This document shows, one piece after another, positions 15,994 through 24,652 of a stretch of DNA of 64,000 nt. Each line of letters starts with the position of its first letter. The stretch's first letter is position 1. This stretch comes from SIG77 sp045589595 (GTDB lineage: Bacteria > Verrucomicrobiota > Lentisphaeria > Victivallales > UBA1829). Made by a program: the position numbers and the translations under genes. The stretch covers positions 1 to 64,000 of the forward strand of contig JAZNPK010000034.1 of NCBI GenBank assembly GCA_045589595.1, given 5' to 3'. The notes under the pieces are model-generated. The model was not told where the DNA came from. It did not search any database and worked only from the letters and a program-made list of their open reading frames with translations.

Positions 15994-17145
15994 TTATATT
16001 GCGATCCCTGCGGCATAAGCACGCGCCCAGGTATCCGCTTCGTGAATGTCCGCCCAACCCGGATTTGTTGTCACCCCGTGGGCATCCATTGTTTTTTCGA
16101 TGATCGTCCAGATGTCCGGCAGCCGGATCTCACCGGCGCAAAATCTCAAACACGCCGCCTCGTTTGCCGCATTCATCACCGCAGACATCGTTCCGCCTTC
16201 GATCATTGCACGGCGTGCAAAACGGAGAGAGGGGAACCGTTTTTCGTCCGGCGCTTCAAACGTCAGCGGTCCGGACTTTGTCAGGTCCAGACGCTTCAGC
16301 CCCGTCGGGATCCGGTCCGGTGCGGTCAACGCATACTGGATCGGAAATGCCATATCCGGCTCACTCAACAATGCCGTGACCGATCCATCTCTCCACTCCA
16401 CCATGGAATGCACAATGGATTGCGGATGCACCAATACATCGATCCGGCTCTGATCCATTGCAAAAAGATAATGGGCTTCGATCATTTCCAACGCTTTGTT
16501 CATCAGCGTGGCAGAATCCAATGTCACTTTCGGTCCCATAGACCAGGTGGGATGCTTCATCGCATCTGCCCAGGTCACTCGCTGCAATTCCTCCGGTGTA
16601 CTCAAACGGAACGGACCGCCGCTGGCTGTCAGGATCAGCCGTTCCACCGTATCCGGTTCATGTCCTTCCAGACACTGAAAAATGGCACTGTGTTCACTGT
16701 CAACCGGCAAAATACGGATCTTTTTTTCCGCCGCCAGTTTCATGATCAGACTGCCCGCCTTCACCATGACTTCTTTACTGGCGAGCGCAATCGTTTTTCC
16801 GGCTTCCATCGCAGCCGCTACCGGCATCAATGCACCGTTTCCGGCAATCGCCGCTACCACAATATCAATGTCAAGAGTCCGCAGCAGATCGCAAAGCGCT
16901 TCCTCCCCCGCCGACGCAGTCGTGCCGGACGGCAGAAGCGAGCGCAGCTGCGGGAGCTTCGAGGCGTCCGATGTGATTGCGTGGGGGACATGGAATTCCG
17001 ACGCAATGGCAGCCAGTTGTCCGATATTTCCGCTGCCGGCTGCGATCAGTTCCAACCGGTAGTGATCGGTACCAAGACCGCGGAGAACGCGCAGTGTACT
17101 GCTGCCGATGGAGCCTGTCGCTCCCAATAATGCGATCTTTTTCAT
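15994..17145 (-). CDS. dxr: 1-deoxy-D-xylulose 5-phosphate reductoisomerase
   Basis: 383 residues from the ATG at 17145, which gives MKKIALLGATGSIG with the NADPH loop GATGSIG at 8-14. An in-frame ATG at 17250 lies inside the dtd gene and is rejected. The LASKEVMVKAG and PVDSEHSAIFQC segments carry the metal-binding Asp and Glu, and LASKE binds substrate. It converts DXP to MEP, the committed step of the MEP pathway, in the cytoplasm. It sits 19 bases after dtd and 39 before rseP. Confidence 0.96.
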   Translation of the reverse strand: MKKIALLGATGSIGSSTLRVLRGLGTDHYRLELIAAGSGNIGQLAAIASEFHVPHAITSDASKLPQLRSLLPSGTTASAGEEALCDLLRTLDIDIVVAAIAGNGALMPVAAAMEAGKTIALASKEVMVKAGSLIMKLAAEKKIRILPVDSEHSAIFQCLEGHEPDTVERLILTASGGPFRLSTPEELQRVTWADAMKHPTWSMGPKVTLDSATLMNKALEMIEAHYLFAMDQSRIDVLVHPQSIVHSMVEWRDGSVTALLSEPDMAFPIQYALTAPDRIPTGLKRLDLTKSGPLTFEAPDEKRFPSLRFARRAMIEGGTMSAVMNAANEAACLRFCAGEIRLPDIWTIIEKTMDAHGVTTNPGWADIHEADTWARAYAAGIAI

Positions 17146-17164
17146 CCCCGCCTTCTGTCTGCTT

Positions 17165-17608
17165 TTATTTGCTTTCCACCATGAAGGTGACAGGTCCGTC
17201 ATTTTCCAGAGAGACCAGCATATCTGCGCCGAACTCGCCGGTCGGTACATCTTTTCCGATTTGACCGGAGAGCAGTTTTACAAAATGTTCATACAGCGGG
17301 ATCGCCTGTTCCGGCAGAGCGGCATCGCTGAATCCGGGACGCCGTCCTTTCCGGCAATCTCCGTACAGTGTAAACTGTGAAACGACCAACGCTTCCCCGT
17401 TATTTTCGATCAGGGACCGGTTCATTTTTCCCGCTTCATCGCAGAAAATACGCAGGTTTGCCACTTTTTCCGCCAGATATGCCGCATCCGCTTCCGTATC
17501 GGTATGAGTAACACCGAACAGGATCAGGAGACCGCTGCCGATCTCCCCGACTGTTTTGCCTTCAATGGATACGGATGCTTTTCTGACTCGCTGGATCAAG
17601 GCGCGCAT
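17165..17608 (-). CDS. dtd: D-aminoacyl-tRNA deacylase
   Basis: 147 residues, standard for Dtd. It opens MRALIQRVRKASVSI, and holds SQFTLYGDCRKGRRPGF (family SQFTLYGD motif) and the C-terminal NDGPVTFMVES, equivalent to the GP-motif that makes the pocket D-specific. It removes D-amino acids from tRNA. It is packed between folE (11 bases) and dxr in the minus-strand housekeeping run. Confidence 0.96.
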   Translation of the reverse strand: MRALIQRVRKASVSIEGKTVGEIGSGLLILFGVTHTDTEADAAYLAEKVANLRIFCDEAGKMNRSLIENNGEALVVSQFTLYGDCRKGRRPGFSDAALPEQAIPLYEHFVKLLSGQIGKDVPTGEFGADMLVSLENDGPVTFMVESK

Positions 17609-17619
17609 AGCAGTTCCCT

Positions 17620-18171
17620 TTATCCTTTGATGAGTTTCAGAAATTCAGCTCTGGTTTCCGCTTCTCTGCGGAAACTGCCCAGCATGGATGATGTTTCCAT
17701 CACCGAATTCTGTTTCTGAACACCGCGCATCAGCATACACAGATGCTGTGCCTCCATCACAACGCCGATTCCCTGCGGAGCAAGGACATCCTGAATGGCA
17801 TCTGCGATCTGGCGGCACAGTCGTTCCTGCACCTGCAGACGCCGTGCAAACATATCCACGATCCGTGCCAGTTTGCTGACGCCCACGATTTTGCCGTTGG
17901 GGATATAACCGATATGGCATTTGCCGAAGAAGGGCAGCAGGTGATGTTCGCACATACTGTAAAACTCAATGTCGCGCACGATCACCATATCATCGCAGTC
18001 TTCTTCAAAAATGGCACCGTGAACAACATCATCCAGATTCTGACGGTAACCGCGGGTGAGATATTCCCAACTGCGCTGTACCCGTTCCGGCGTCTTGATC
18101 AGACCTTCCCGTTCCGGATCTTCCCCGATCTCTGTCAGCAGAGAACGGACATGTCCTTCCAATTCCATCAT
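17620..18171 (-). CDS. folE: GTP cyclohydrolase I
   Basis: 183 residues. Zinc ligands are C74 and H77 (SMCEHHLLPF) and C145 (QHLCMLMRG). GTP-site motifs include GVSKLARIVDMFARRLQVQERL. It makes 7,8-dihydroneopterin triphosphate for folate or tetrahydropterin synthesis. The ATG pair at its start gives either MM or M. Only 6 bases separate it from metY upstream. Confidence 0.96.
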   Translation of the reverse strand: MMELEGHVRSLLTEIGEDPEREGLIKTPERVQRSWEYLTRGYRQNLDDVVHGAIFEEDCDDMVIVRDIEFYSMCEHHLLPFFGKCHIGYIPNGKIVGVSKLARIVDMFARRLQVQERLCRQIADAIQDVLAPQGIGVVMEAQHLCMLMRGVQKQNSVMETSSMLGSFRREAETRAEFLKLIKG

Positions 18172-18177
18172 GATGTT

Positions 18178-19455
18178 TTACACCTGTTCCATTGCCTGAT
18201 CAAAGTCGGCAATGATGTCGTCAATATTTTCGATACCGACGGATACGCGCACCATTTCCGGCAGAACACCTGCCGCCACCAGTTCCTCGTCGGAAAGCTG
18301 ACGGTGTGTCATACTGGCGGGATGCAGAACGCCGGTCCGGACATCTGCCACATGGACCACGATCGCTGCCAATTTCAGGCTGTTCATGACTTTTTCGCTT
18401 GCCGCTTTTCCGCCCTTCATACCGAAGCAGAGAACACCGCTGCCACCCTTCAGATATTTCTTTGCCATTTCGTACTGGCTGTCGCCTTTCAGGAACGGAT
18501 ACTTGACCCAGGCAACTTTCGGGTGATTCTGAAGATGTTCTGCCAGTTTCAGCGCATTTTCGCTGTGCCGTTCCATCCGGAGATGCAATGTTTCCAGACC
18601 CACATGGCTGAGGAATGCATTGAAAGGCATCATGGGGAAACCAAGGTCACGCACCCACTGAACACGCAGTTTGACCGAGAAGGGGCAGGCTGCAAAGTCG
18701 CGGGTATAGATCAGACCGTGATAACTTTTATCCGGTTCGGTGAATTCGGGATACTTCCCGTTTGTCCAGTCGAATGTGCCTTTTTCAATGACGATCCCGC
18801 CCACAGAAAGCGCGTGTCCGTCCGTGTATTTCGTGGTGGAGTGAGTAACAATGTCCGCGCCGAAATCGAAAGGTTTGCAGAGGAACGGCGTGGGGAATGT
18901 GTTGTCCACGATAAAGGGGACACCCAGTGCTTTCGCTGCGGTACTGAACGCTTCAAAGTTGAGAACGGACAATGCCGGGTTCGCAATGGTTTCAGCAAAG
19001 ACTGCCCGTGTTTCCGGACGGGCTGCCGCAATGATATCTTCCGCCGTGGAATCTGCCGGAACAAGCGTCACTTCCACCCCCATTTTTTTTAGTGTGTTGG
19101 TGAACAGTGAAACCGTACCGCCGTAAAGCGCGGCACTTGCCACTACATGCTGTCCGCAGGTACAGCAGTTCATGATCGCCATTGTATTGGCAGTCTGACC
19201 GGCAGACAGGGCAACTGCAGCCACGCCGCCTTCCAGAGCCGCCATTTTCTTTTCAAAGCAATCGACTGTGGGATTGGCGAGCCGGGTATAGAAAAAGCCC
19301 GGTGCTTTCAGGTCAAACAGATCGGCGACCTGCTGACTTGTTTCGTACTGATAAGTCGTACTCTGAACGATGGGCAGTACGCGGGGATCACCGTTTTTCG
19401 GCTCATATCCCGCCTGAACTGCCAGCGTTTCGATTTTCCAGTTTTTATCCTGCAT
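18178..19455 (-). CDS. metY: O-acetylhomoserine sulfhydrylase / aminocarboxypropyltransferase
   Basis: 425 residues of the Cys/Met-metabolism PLP family, with the longer MetY-type insertion. Phosphate-binding YTRLANPT is at 57-64, the PLP aspartate is in FIVDNTFPTP, and the Schiff-base lysine is K209 in THSTTKYTDGH. It makes homocysteine from O-acetylhomoserine and sulfide. There is no SAM riboswitch in the 27-base gap upstream. Located between the GH109-like gene and folE in a minus-strand run. Confidence 0.94.
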   Translation of the reverse strand: MQDKNWKIETLAVQAGYEPKNGDPRVLPIVQSTTYQYETSQQVADLFDLKAPGFFYTRLANPTVDCFEKKMAALEGGVAAVALSAGQTANTMAIMNCCTCGQHVVASAALYGGTVSLFTNTLKKMGVEVTLVPADSTAEDIIAAARPETRAVFAETIANPALSVLNFEAFSTAAKALGVPFIVDNTFPTPFLCKPFDFGADIVTHSTTKYTDGHALSVGGIVIEKGTFDWTNGKYPEFTEPDKSYHGLIYTRDFAACPFSVKLRVQWVRDLGFPMMPFNAFLSHVGLETLHLRMERHSENALKLAEHLQNHPKVAWVKYPFLKGDSQYEMAKKYLKGGSGVLCFGMKGGKAASEKVMNSLKLAAIVVHVADVRTGVLHPASMTHRQLSDEELVAAGVLPEMVRVSVGIENIDDIIADFDQAMEQV

Positions 19456-19482
19456 CGTGTTGAAATCCTTTCTGTGCCGCGA

Positions 19483-20718
19483 TCATTCGCAGACTTCGTC
19501 CAGGCACCATTTGTTGCGGTACAGCGGTTCGCGGTCCACCCATTTCCCATTGGTGAAGTCGGGGAATGCCACCGGCGCGGAGCCGAGCGCGATAGACTGT
19601 TCGGAGAGAGTGGTAACTGCCATCCATGCGGCGCAGTCATAAACGTCAATGGGGGTGACGGTGCGGTTCTTGACGGCATCGAAGAAGGCGCGGAGTGCCA
19701 GAGCATCCATACCGCCGTGACCGCCGACCTGATTGTCGCGGAATTCTTTCCAGATGGGATGATCGTATTCCTGATAGAACTTGTCCTGGCGATCCCATTC
19801 GTGGGTGAGATAGGGGTTGCCGGCAATGTCCAGCTTTTCGTATTTCGGGCTGATGCCTTCAATGTAGATGCCTTTGGCATTTTCCAGCCAGATCCCCTTC
19901 GTGCCCTGCACGCGGCAGTTGCGGGAATAGGGACGGGGCAGACTGACACCGTGGGTGAGGGTGATGTTTTCGCCGTTGGCGCACTTGATGACGGTGGTCA
20001 CGATGTCGCCCGCATTGTAGTGGGCGTTGACGCCGTGTTCTTTTGCCGCAAGATCAAAACCGCGTCCTTTGGTGGCGCTGGAGGTCAGGCTCAGGAAGCG
20101 GTTGCCGCGGTTGATACGGAGGATCTTGGAGATGGGACCGAGACCGTGTGTGGGATAGAGGTCGCCGTTTCTGTGCATATTGTGCAGGGCGCGTTCGCAG
20201 CGGGTGCCGTTCCAAGCCATTTCAGCGAGTTCATGTTCGTAACCGCATTCGCAATAGATCAGTTCGCCGAACATACCTTTGCGGACCATGTTCAGGACCA
20301 TGAGTTCTTCCCGGTTGTAGCAGCAGTTTTCCAGCATCATGCAACTGACGCCGGTGGATTCGGACGCGTGAACGAGCTGCCAGAGTTCATCGATGCTGGA
20401 GGCTCCGCCCACTTCGATCCCGGCATATTTTCCGGCTGCCATGGCGTCCTTGGCAATTTCAAGATGGCTGTTCCAGCTGGTGGGGACAAGAACCGCATCC
20501 ACATTGGGATCGGCGATCAGTTCCCGGTATGTTTTGTACGCTGCAGCTTTGGGCCAACCGTGTTTTTCGAGGATGGACTGGATCAGGTCGATCCGGGCAT
20601 CACGGAAGTCGCAGATCGCTGTGACTTCCACTTCGCCGTTCAGGGCAAACATTGTTGCCAGAAGTGTTTCCGCTCTCGCACCGAGACCGATGATACCGAT
20701 TTTTACCGCATTGCTCAT
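19483..20718 (-). CDS. GH109-like NAD-dependent glycosidase (Gfo/Idh/MocA fold)
   Basis: 411 residues from the ATG at 20718 (AAGGAA upstream); a start at 20772 adds an unlikely leader. The N-terminal Rossmann loop is GIIGLGARAE. The segments LENCCYNREELMVLNMVRKG, CECGYEHEL, RNGDLYPTHGLGP, INRGNRFLSLTSSATKGRG and PRPYSRNCRVQGTKG closely follow GH109 alpha-N-acetylgalactosaminidases, which use tightly bound NAD. There is no signal peptide here, unlike many GH109 proteins, so it may act on imported oligosaccharides. It lies among housekeeping genes between prfB and metY. An ordinary sugar dehydrogenase is the alternative. Confidence 0.8.
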   Translation of the reverse strand: MSNAVKIGIIGLGARAETLLATMFALNGEVEVTAICDFRDARIDLIQSILEKHGWPKAAAYKTYRELIADPNVDAVLVPTSWNSHLEIAKDAMAAGKYAGIEVGGASSIDELWQLVHASESTGVSCMMLENCCYNREELMVLNMVRKGMFGELIYCECGYEHELAEMAWNGTRCERALHNMHRNGDLYPTHGLGPISKILRINRGNRFLSLTSSATKGRGFDLAAKEHGVNAHYNAGDIVTTVIKCANGENITLTHGVSLPRPYSRNCRVQGTKGIWLENAKGIYIEGISPKYEKLDIAGNPYLTHEWDRQDKFYQEYDHPIWKEFRDNQVGGHGGMDALALRAFFDAVKNRTVTPIDVYDCAAWMAVTTLSEQSIALGSAPVAFPDFTNGKWVDREPLYRNKWCLDEVCE

Positions 20719-20783
20719 TTTGTTGTGTTCCTTATGTGATGTTTTGTTGTTATGTGATGATGTTGAAATCAATTTCAGAACTG

Positions 20784-21884
20784 TTATCTGCCGCCGGTCT
20801 GTTTCAGCCAGGCTTCCACGAACATATCCAGATCGCCGTCCAGAACTGCCGCCGTATTGCCGGTTTCCACATCAGTACGGAGGTCTTTGACCATCTGATA
20901 GGGCTGCAGAACATAGGACCGGATCTGACTGCCCCAGCCGATTTCCGCTTTGTCGCCGGTGATCTGCTGCGCTTCGCGTCTCCGTTTTTCTTCTTCCAAT
21001 TCGTAAAGACGCGCTTTCAGCATCTTCATTGCCATTTCGCGGTTTTTGTGCTGACTGCGCTCCATCTGACATGCCACGACCACACCGGTGGGAAGGTGGG
21101 TGATACGGACTGCACTGTCGGTACGGTTGACGTACTGACCGCCGGCTCCGGATGCACGGTAGGTATCGATCCGCAGGTCTTTTTCCTCCACGGCGATGTC
21201 AATATCTTCTTCCAGTTCGGGAAATGCGTCTGCCGAAGCGAAGGAGGTATGTCTGCGCGCATTGCTGTCGAAGGGGGAAATACGCACCAGACGGTGGATG
21301 CCCCGTTCCGCTTTCAGGTAGCCGTATGAAAATTCACCGGTGACTTTCAGGATCGCGCTCTTGATACCGGCTTCATCTCCGGGCTGCATATCGATGATCT
21401 CATCTTTCCAGCCGCGGCGTTCAAACCAGCGGCGGTACATCCGCAGAAGGATGCTCGCCCAGTCACAGGATTCCGTTCCGCCGGCACCTGAGTGAATGTA
21501 AAAGAAACAATTGTTTCTGTCGAATTTACCGGAAAGGAAACTGACCAGTTCGATCTTATCCAGTTCGGCGGAAAGTTCGGTCCATGCGGAATCGGATTCT
21601 TCCAGAAATGCTTCATCTTCCGCGGCGAGTTCGGCAATGGCAAGAAAATCTTCTGCTTTGCGCTGAATGGCGGCATAAGGTTCGATCACATTTTTGCAGG
21701 CGGAAAGACTCTGAACGGTCGCCTGGGCGGCTTCTTTATCGTCCCAGAAATCGGGCTTTGCCATAATGCCTTCGATCTCTTTGATTTTCGCCTTGTTTTC
21801 GTCGATCTTCAAAAAACTGGACAACTGCTCAAGACGCTGGATCACGTCCTGCCCCTTCTGCCGGATTTCTTCTATTGTCATCAT
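20784..21884 (-). CDS. prfB: Peptide chain release factor 2
   Basis: 366 residues. The stop-codon recognition motif SPF is at 203-205 and the GGQ catalytic motif at 248-250 (GAGGQYVNRTDSAVRITH). It releases peptides at UGA and UAA. The reading frame is continuous from the start; around residues 21-28 (LSSFLKID), where most bacteria have an in-frame UGA and programmed +1 frameshift, there is none. The protein is full length and starts with two Met codons. Confidence 0.96.
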   Translation of the reverse strand: MMTIEEIRQKGQDVIQRLEQLSSFLKIDENKAKIKEIEGIMAKPDFWDDKEAAQATVQSLSACKNVIEPYAAIQRKAEDFLAIAELAAEDEAFLEESDSAWTELSAELDKIELVSFLSGKFDRNNCFFYIHSGAGGTESCDWASILLRMYRRWFERRGWKDEIIDMQPGDEAGIKSAILKVTGEFSYGYLKAERGIHRLVRISPFDSNARRHTSFASADAFPELEEDIDIAVEEKDLRIDTYRASGAGGQYVNRTDSAVRITHLPTGVVVACQMERSQHKNREMAMKMLKARLYELEEEKRRREAQQITGDKAEIGWGSQIRSYVLQPYQMVKDLRTDVETGNTAAVLDGDLDMFVEAWLKQTGGR

Positions 21885-21920
21885 AATCTGCTTGTTCCCT
21901 TCGGTTGTTTACAAGCAGAT

Positions 21921-21949
21921 AAGATACGCCCTGAACACCGAAAATTCAA
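21921..21949 (-). promoter_or_regulatory. Predicted sigma-70 promoter of the prfB run
   Basis: On the minus strand TTGAAT (21949-21944) and TATCTT (21926-21921) are 17 bases apart, 37 bases before the prfB start. The short gaps downstream suggest it could drive several of the genes to ispG. Confidence 0.5.
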
Positions 21950-21998
21950 GTGCGGGAGCGGTTTATTTTAAAAAATATTTATATATATTGCAGAAGGT

Positions 21999-22907
21999 TC
22001 ACTTTTTCATGTGCAGTTCAAAAAGACAATCGAAGTAATGCTTGATGGAATTCATGATGACGCCGCTCAGCATGATCACCATGCCGATCACGCCCAGTGT
22101 GATCGCACAGAACAGTGTGGGAAATTTCGGTACAAGCCCGGTTTCGATGTATTCGATCAGGACCGGTGTGAACAGACCGGCTGCGATCAGCAGAACAAAC
22201 AAGCCGCTCCAGCCGAAAAACAGCAGGGGACGGTACGCTTTGAAAAGATGGAAGATCGTCCGCAGGACCCGGAGTCCGTCGGAACAGGTGTTCAGTTTGG
22301 AATGACTGCCTTCCGGTCTCGCCCGGTAGGGAATGGGGATCTCGATCAGGGGCAGTTTTTTATCCATGGCGAACAGCGTCATTTCCGTTTCCAGTTCAAA
22401 CCCTGAACACAGGATGGGGCAATTCCGCACAAAACGGCGGCTGAACGCCCGGTATCCGGTCATGGCATCGGCGATCTTGTAACTGAACAGCAATCGGATC
22501 ATGGTGCAGACAAGGGAGTTGCCGAAACTGTGGAAGGGCCGCGTGTTGACCGTATGATAAGTGGTGGAGAGCCGGTCGCCTGTGACCATATCGGCTTTCC
22601 CCGCCAGGATGGGAGCAAGAAGTTCTTTCGCATACTCTGCGGGATAGGTGTCGTCTGTATCCACCATGAGATAGCAGTCTGCATCGATTTCCTGAAACAT
22701 CTGCCGGACGACATGACCTTTCCCCTGAATGGGAACATGGCGGACGATGGCTCCCGCCTGTTCCGCAAGCGCCGCACTGTTGTCCGTACTGTTGTTGTCG
22801 TACACATAGATCTCCGCATCCGGCAGTTCATTTTTGAAATCGGAGATGACTTTCTGTATGGTCAATTCCTCATTCCAGCAAGGCAGAAGTACAGCAATTT
22901 TTGTCAT
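21999..22907 (-). CDS. Glycosyltransferase family 2, polyprenyl-phosphate sugar transferase type
   Basis: 302 residues from the ATG at 22907 (GGAG upstream); an in-frame ATG at 22928 is possible. It shows LLPCWNEELTI, the aspartate/asparagine pair in YDNNSTDNS, and the metal motif in MVDTDDTYP, then a TGYRAFSRRFV core and two C-terminal membrane helices (about 230-290). This is the layout of DPM1/GtrB-like enzymes that load sugars onto a polyprenyl phosphate at the inner membrane. A good promoter lies at 22972-22999. Confidence 0.87.
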   Translation of the reverse strand: MTKIAVLLPCWNEELTIQKVISDFKNELPDAEIYVYDNNSTDNSAALAEQAGAIVRHVPIQGKGHVVRQMFQEIDADCYLMVDTDDTYPAEYAKELLAPILAGKADMVTGDRLSTTYHTVNTRPFHSFGNSLVCTMIRLLFSYKIADAMTGYRAFSRRFVRNCPILCSGFELETEMTLFAMDKKLPLIEIPIPYRARPEGSHSKLNTCSDGLRVLRTIFHLFKAYRPLLFFGWSGLFVLLIAAGLFTPVLIEYIETGLVPKFPTLFCAITLGVIGMVIMLSGVIMNSIKHYFDCLFELHMKK

Positions 22908-22971
22908 AGCGGAATACTCCGATTCCATATAGTTCAGGGTTGCGGTCTGTTGTTCAGTTCCATCCGGTTTA

Positions 22972-22999
22972 ATTATAACAGCCTTTCCCGTTTTTTCAA
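22972..22999 (-). promoter_or_regulatory. Predicted strong sigma-70 promoter of the glycosyltransferase gene
   Basis: On the minus strand TTGAAA (22999-22994) is 16 bases from a perfect TATAAT (22977-22972), with TG one base before the -10. Confidence 0.65.
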
Positions 23000-23092
23000 G
23001 CCGTCCGGCTTTTTTTGACCGTACTTTTTTTGCGGAACCGCTGACTGAAGCAAAGATTCTTCATTTTTCCTGCTTTTGCATATTTTTTCCAT

Positions 23093-23121
23093 TTGTGTCA
23101 AATCCATTCGTCCGGTATCTT
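23093..23121 (+). promoter_or_regulatory. Predicted sigma-70 promoter of the MFS transporter gene
   Basis: TTGTGT (23093-23098) and TATCTT (23116-23121) are 17 bases apart, 44 bases before the ATG at 23166. Confidence 0.4.
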
Positions 23122-23165
23122 ATGGCACCGACAGAATTGTAAATGATTGGACCGGGAGAACCGTT

Positions 23166-24485
23166 ATGACGAATACTGCAGGGGCCATACGCCAATATGT
23201 TGAAACATTGAGTGATGCCGAGCGGAAGAAGTTCCGCAAATATGCCATCTTTTCCAGCTGGTTCGGCTGTTTCGGAGATATTCTTCAGGACAACTCGGCG
23301 ATCCTGATGCTCTTCTTTCTCGCACTGGGCGGCGGGAATGTTCTTGCGATGCTGCAGACGGGATTCCCCGGACTGGTTTCCATTTTTCTGCTGATCCCCG
23401 CATCCGGTCTGGTCGCAAAATTCGGTCCCGCAAAAATCATCCGGAATTCCTGCGTGATCTCCCTCGTTTCCTATCTGCTGATGGCGACGGCGCCGTGGCT
23501 GGGCGATTTCGGAAAATACTGGGTGGCGTTCTGGTGTCTGGTCTATTGTTCCTCCCGGATCTTCTGGAGCAGTGCATGGTATCCGCTGCTTACCTACATC
23601 CTGCTGCCGGAGGAGCGCGGCGCATTTTTCGGGATCCTCCGGTTCAGTTACTACATCATTACCGGCAGCGTATTTTTTGTGGTCGGGCTGCTGATGGGGG
23701 AGGATCCGCCGATCTGGTTCCTGCAGATCGTTCTCGCCTGTGTCGGGCTGCTCGCCTGGGGCAGGTGGATATTCATCAAAAAGATCCGTCTGCCGGATGA
23801 CACGCGGGAATCTGTGGTGTACGATTTGAAGGGCGCATTCACCATTTCGATCCGCAACGCTCCGCTGGTCATGTTCAGCACATACACCTGCTTTGTGATG
23901 GTGGCGTATGCTGCTGTTTCGCCGTTGGCGCTGCTGTATCTGAAACAGGTGTTGAACTGCGGTTCCAATGTGGTGCAGATCGTATCCACTGTGACCATTG
24001 CCGGGAATGTGACCGGCTTCATCCTTTTTGCGTTCTTCCTCAAAAAACTGGGCATGAAACGGCTGCAGATCATAACCCATTTCTTCTTTATCCTGATCCC
24101 CCTGTGTCTCTTTTTCTGCGGTACTGCCACCCCTTATGTGGTCTGGGTGATCGCTGCTCTGCTTTTCTTTGGAAATATCGCGTGGGCGGCAAACTCTGCC
24201 AGTACATCCAGCGAGATGCTTGCTCTGGCAAAACCCGGCAATGCCACCATGGCAACAGCGTTTTGTCAGACGTATCAGCAGCTCGGTATGGCGGCGGGCA
24301 GAACGGGAACGTCTCTGCTGCTGGGCGGCGGGATCCTTGCCGCGCAATGGGAACTGAAGGGACTGGATGTGACGTCCTTCCAATCCATCTTCCTGATTTG
24401 CGCAGTTCTGGCGGCATTTCTGCTCACACTGCTGTTCTGTCTGCCCAGTGTCGTGCCGCGTCATGAGGACTATTACAATCCCTGA
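23166..24485 (+). CDS. MFS transporter
   Basis: 439 residues from the ATG at 23166, which has GGGAG upstream; the longer frame from 23076 overlaps the promoter. About 12 hydrophobic segments are arranged as two six-helix halves, with a central cytosolic loop near residues 200-215. The first half carries GCFGDILQDNSAILML and FWSSAWYPLLTYILLPEERGAFFG. The protein resembles the sugar- or drug-type MFS carriers common in Lentisphaerota, but the substrate is unknown. The gene stands alone; copy 2 of the dispersed repeat follows it. Confidence 0.85.
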   Translation: MTNTAGAIRQYVETLSDAERKKFRKYAIFSSWFGCFGDILQDNSAILMLFFLALGGGNVLAMLQTGFPGLVSIFLLIPASGLVAKFGPAKIIRNSCVISLVSYLLMATAPWLGDFGKYWVAFWCLVYCSSRIFWSSAWYPLLTYILLPEERGAFFGILRFSYYIITGSVFFVVGLLMGEDPPIWFLQIVLACVGLLAWGRWIFIKKIRLPDDTRESVVYDLKGAFTISIRNAPLVMFSTYTCFVMVAYAAVSPLALLYLKQVLNCGSNVVQIVSTVTIAGNVTGFILFAFFLKKLGMKRLQIITHFFFILIPLCLFFCGTATPYVVWVIAALLFFGNIAWAANSASTSSEMLALAKPGNATMATAFCQTYQQLGMAAGRTGTSLLLGGGILAAQWELKGLDVTSFQSIFLICAVLAAFLLTLLFCLPSVVPRHEDYYNP

Positions 24486-24497
24486 AAAGACCCCTTT

Positions 24498-24619
24498 TTT
24501 CTTTGACGCTTTTCACTTTTATTGGACGCGGAACTCGGTTCCGTGTTCTGAAACTTCTGCTTTCCGGCGGCGGTAAAACTTTCGTGGGGGTTGGGGGGTG
24601 AGCCGACGGAAAGCAGGGG
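24498..24619 (-). repeat. Dispersed structured repeat, copy 2
   Basis: Nearly identical to 765-883 but in inverted orientation. It lies between the convergent ends of the MFS transporter and mfd genes. The inner stem (GCTTTCCG against CGGAAAGC) and the small CGGAAC/GTTCCG hairpin are kept. The few differences lie near the ends: one base in the C-rich start, one in the C-tract, and two near the A-rich end. Both copies occupy gene-end positions. Confidence 0.75.
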
Positions 24620-24652
24620 GTGAAAACGGTCCGTTTCCAGCATCGGTGCAGA

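Noticed and set aside
19456..19482. A SAM riboswitch before metY
   Set aside because: The gap to the upstream gene is only 27 bases.
23061..24464. A 467-codon frame antisense to the MFS gene
   Set aside because: Very rich in Gln, His and Arg with no hydrophobic or domain pattern; the plus strand codes a clear transporter.
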